A stretch of 64,000 nt of DNA from Sphagnum compactum (Eukaryota; Bryophyta; Sphagnopsida; Sphagnales), in the NCBI GenBank assembly GCA_965153455.1, contig OZ234500.1, positions 10,850,001 through 10,914,000 of the forward strand. Direction: 5' to 3'. Under the pieces are notes generated by a model that was not told the DNA's origin, did not search any database, and worked only from the letters and a program-made list of their open reading frames with translations. The position numbers and the translations under genes are program-made. Shown here in pieces: positions 60,121-64,000 of the stretch. How positions within the stretch are numbered: the stretch's first letter is position 1; every line of letters begins with the position of its first letter.

Positions 60121-62844
60121 GTGGTTGTCAGATGGTAATTGCTTTGGTTGTGACCAAGGAGATGAAAATGCAAACCCCATTTTGAACATGTTGTTGTCAT
60201 GACATCATTATGATAACTTGTCATTCACCAAATTATCAACAATTACCCCAAAAATCAAGTAGTAATTTTAGACATTTCAATCATTTTGAATAGTCATATT
60301 TAGTTATAATATTCAAATGAACTCAATCAAATTTTTAGCATAAACAATTGGTCCAATATGATTGTAGACATTTTTTTCCATTGTTCGTTGTGATTGAAAA
60401 TTCAATCATAAAAACCATGTTATGTAATAGTGATCCATTTCAAATATCTTCAAATTCCATTAAGATTTGATAGGTCTCAAAGATTTCAATCAAAGTTTAA
60501 ACCATATTACATTATTTAACAACTAATTATTACTCAATGAACTTGTCATAAGGTATTGAACGTCAATTCTCAAGCACTTAAGACACAAATCACTGAAGGT
60601 TGAACTTTGAAGCACTAACAAAAATGAGGATAATTCTAATTTGCACAAAGTACAATGTACATTGCAACAATGTAATGATGCACATTTCTTAAGTAAATCT
60701 AGGACATTAGAGGAAGAGAGGCCCTTCATGACTTAGGGTCATAATATGGAACATGGGGTGGTGAGTTGCAAGAGTTAAAAGAAATGATTGAGGATGACAA
60801 CTCCCCCTACTCTTGAACATTTTGGTGACCTAGATGGGTGAAATGCAAATTGTAGGTGAATTTGGCAACTACAAAGGGGCCTTTTTGGCATTGTTGATAG
60901 TTTTTAAAAGGATAATTTTGATGATCATTGACAAGTGAGTGGTGGCCTTTAGGTGCTACCTTCATGGCAAGGATTATTTTTGGCATGATGGACATATTTC
61001 CCATTTCATTTCCTCTATTGATGTGGTTCGCCATTAGGAAATGGGGAAATTTGGCTATAAATTTCCAAAAATGAAAACTATGCTTTCTATGTCCATTATG
61101 AAAACATCATTGAAGTTTTAACCCTACAAACATACCATGGTTATTTTCTCATTTTGAGGCCGTCCGATTAGGTAAACCCCAATATTAGTACCCATGGTGC
61201 ATTTTTAGAACCTTTAGCTATGGGGAGGTTAGATTGGGAACATGAACCCAATGAAAAAATGTCTTGTCCATGTACCATCCATCCACAATGGTGCATTCAT
61301 GAGTGCTTGTTCATTCTTGCCACTTGAAAGAGTAATATTGTTTTGAAATGTTTTGATTATCTATTATTTGACCCATGACCTCCACATATGATCTTATCAT
61401 CCATGGCTGAGTATTGAATTTTTTTTTCATTTACCCAAGGTCCCTTAATTGGTTATACATGTTGGCACTTGGAAGTAGTGTTGACAAGTAATATAAAGTT
61501 TTGCAACATCCAATTGGCAATTTGTTGTAAATGTAAAACTAATTATCACATCCAAGAAAAAATCATGAAAACATATAATTGTAAAACAAAAAGTTGTCAA
61601 ATATGGTAGATTAACTACCTCGTGTTTTTTGTAAAAATATTGGCAATCCTTTCATCCATGAATGTGCATTGGTGAACATTTCAACATTTGTCTACAGAAT
61701 GTGGTGACAATAATTATCAATGTATAATTGTATTTAAAAATGTGGTAACAATAACAATTTGTAATCTAACTTTCTAAGCATAGAAATTGAAGTGTAAGGG
61801 AAAGATTGAATACCAATCCTGTTGAGTTTTGCCCATTCTAGCCCAAGCTAGATTTGCATAAACAACACATGTCAAAGCCTTCTTTGCAATCCCACATTAG
61901 TTCAAGAATAATTTAAAAAAATTAAACAGAAAGAAATATAACATATTAAAGAAACATAAAATAAGAAGCAAATAGATGTTCACAATGCTTGTAATAATTT
62001 GTATCCATCCAAAATCACACAATTTTTTTTTAAATTGGAAAAATAAATTGTAATATAAAACTTGCCTTCATTGAGCTTGCTTAATTGCCTACATGCAAGT
62101 TACAATTTGAGCTCAGAACAATGTTAGAAAAAAACCAATATGCAACACTACAATCTCCAAAATTATTTAACGATTCTAAGCATCCACTACTTAGCTTTGT
62201 TTCCTAGTTTGCCAATCCTTAATGACAATTCCAAATGGCAAAATATTCATGGAGTAGTGATTTTTAGCAAACATCCTAACAACCAAATAAAGTTGATTTC
62301 TCATTTAGTTTTTTGAACTGAGACTTTGTAAAATATAAGGTTGAGAAGAATTATTCATCCTCCACACTCCCCAATACCATCACCATAGAAATCTACACAA
62401 ACTTGAAATGTTATGATAGTCATTATTGTAGCACATCACTAGAGGACAAATTAAACCACATCTTGGTCACATGATTACATGATTGCATGTCAAAGGAGGC
62501 TCCAAAACCCATTTTTAATTTGTTAGCATAATGACCTTGAAAAGTGAAGTTCCCATGTCAAGTTTCTATTCATTCAATTGAGCAAGTACCTTCAAGCCCT
62601 CATCACCAAACTCTTTCTCCAAACAAAATATCTTCAACAAGGCTAGATGGGTAGGGAATGTGTCTTTTACATAAGAGTTCAACCAATATAATCCTAGTAC
62701 AACATTCATGAGCTCTTGGCTAACTAAACATTATTCTTTCACTTTTTCTATAACAACATACCAATCATCACAAGTACACATAACAAAAAACCTTATTGAG
62801 GGGCACTTATAATGGATTTAGTGTTCTCAACCTTAGAAATTAAA
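60121..62844. other. Gene-free stretch with a MITE end
   Basis: No gene recognised. At 61261-61323 TCCATCCACAATGGTGCATT then GAGTGCTTGTTCATTCTTGC matches the right end of the GGCCACAGTGAACC MITE family (compare 45830-45903). The left end was not found. Confidence 0.45.
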
Positions 62845-63090
62845 AAATGGATACTAAATGTTTGTGGTTGCATTCAATCCACCAAGATGACAACAACCCA
62901 TCATTGTCACAATTCACAAGATTTGTGAAACCTTTGAACTATTCAACATTGTATCGTTTCTTTAGATCACAATAAAGCGTGTAAAAAATTGTTCAACACA
63001 TCTTCATGACCCCCACAAAGTCACACATAAATATCTCATAACTTTGAGCAAACTTAATGAATTCATGCATTGTTTTTGTCATGGGCATGA
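62845..63090 (-). pseudogene. Second hAT-like transposase relic (C-terminal region)
   Basis: One minus-strand phase reads MPMTKTMHEFIKFAQSYEIF then MCDFVGVMKMC, a stop, TIFYTLYCDLKKRYNVE, a stop, and FKGFTNLVNCDNDGLLSSWW. The pattern FIKFAQ...FVCDFV.A.K.CQ..LY.LY.DP is what follows the KTRWISML segment in plant hAT-like transposases. Two in-frame stops show it is dead. It covers a part of the family not recognised in the relic at 57290-57985. Confidence 0.45.
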
Positions 63091-64000
63091 TGTAAGTGAG
63101 GCCCGTGACAACAAAACCTCAAGATTGGTTCTTGCAACTTATGCGAGACTTACAAATTCATTTGAAAATTTCTTTTTACATTCCAAAAAACTCTTTTCTT
63201 GAACCTATTTGTGCAATTACCATGCAAAAACAATTATGAAGTTCATCGTTCATTTTACAATCAAAGACCTGTTCCACAAGGACCTTCTTCAAATAGAGAA
63301 GGGATAGAAAAAATTCATTCAAAAGGAGTCAGTCATCCATAATCTCCTTCCTTTTCCAACTGATTACTTCTTTGTGCTTCTTTATATAACATGAGTGAAG
63401 GTTATCAGGAATTAAACCAACAACTTGCACTTGCATTAGTGAAATTTGACCTTCAATGCATTCAATTACCAATGTTCAACTTGTGAACGTATACACAACC
63501 CCACAACCCCAATATCTAAAACTAGGCATCCATTGCATATGACACTTGGTTTTCATTCCACTTGCACATTATCATGTAGAAAGGAAAGGTTTCAAGTGTG
63601 TAAAACTTTTGCACATACATTGAAACAACAAGGTCCAAATGCATAGTTAGGCAATTCCTTAACTTGTTTTGATGAATGATACATTCGAAAAAATGCACTT
63701 GTCCTCCACACTACCCAACACCATAATCATGCACAACTTGACCAACTTCAACCATTTTCAGAGACATTGATTTAGAGCCCCACTAGAACAAAGTTTTTCC
63801 CACAATCAAACGGCTAGGTTGTAGTTATGGGGAGGCAACATGGCATTCTGGCAATAATTTTGCATCGCCAATTTGAAGAAAAATGATTACTAATGAAGCA
63901 AAATAGGGTTGATGATTGGGCCATACCAAAAGTACCCCATGTCTTGGGGTGCCCAAAAAGTATTTGAATAAGCCCCATGTGTTCTTAAAATGTAACTTCA
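63091..64000. other. Gene-free stretch at the window end
   Basis: No gene recognised. It may contain further remains of the minus-strand hAT-like relic, but I could not read any conserved segment. Confidence 0.4.

Overview
The window is nuclear DNA of a land plant. Exons are short and joined by GT-AG introns, spacers are very AT-rich, and there are plant-type telomere-like CCCTAAA tracts and plant-type small transposable elements. The two gene families present, HOTHEAD-like GMC oxidoreductases and a MOS1/BAT2-type protein, are plant proteins. The long spacers and old, broken transposase relics suggest a large, loosely packed genome. I cannot name the species; a bryophyte, lycophyte or fern is possible but this is a guess.

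Region 1-9.2 kb holds two GMC oxidoreductase genes in tandem on the + strand. The first is cut by the window start (only the 3' exons, ending at 1363). The second is complete (six coding exons, 4094-9164, about 608 residues). Splicing by eye restores one continuous HOTHEAD-like protein with FAD-binding, GMC signature and C-terminal active-site motifs. The copies differ by one intron: the first copy is uninterrupted where the second carries a 585-bp intron made of two tandem copies of a ~280-bp unit.

Region 9.2-20 kb has no recognisable gene. It holds a 69-bp minisatellite, a degenerate ~155-bp satellite with a recurring GCAATACC word, a Mutator-type MITE inserted in that satellite, and a ~1.2-kb A-rich repeat block.

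Region 20-30.5 kb is a complete MOS1-like gene (eight coding exons, 21872-28945, about 1784 residues), with a CT-rich leader and a probable 5'-UTR intron. Its relatives act in the nucleus as regulators of gene expression (immune-receptor and flowering genes in Arabidopsis).

Region 30.5-64 kb is repeat-dominated: a pogo-like transposase fragment, a degenerate GA-rich minisatellite, MITEs of at least two families (one nested in the other), tRNA-like SINE heads, AACCTAGGTT-rich blocks, and minus-strand relics of hAT-like transposases. I found no intact gene there. The MITE families, the SINE-like heads and a recurrent short hairpin family occur at several places in the window and are the most useful leads. 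No operon-like or clearly new protein system is visible.
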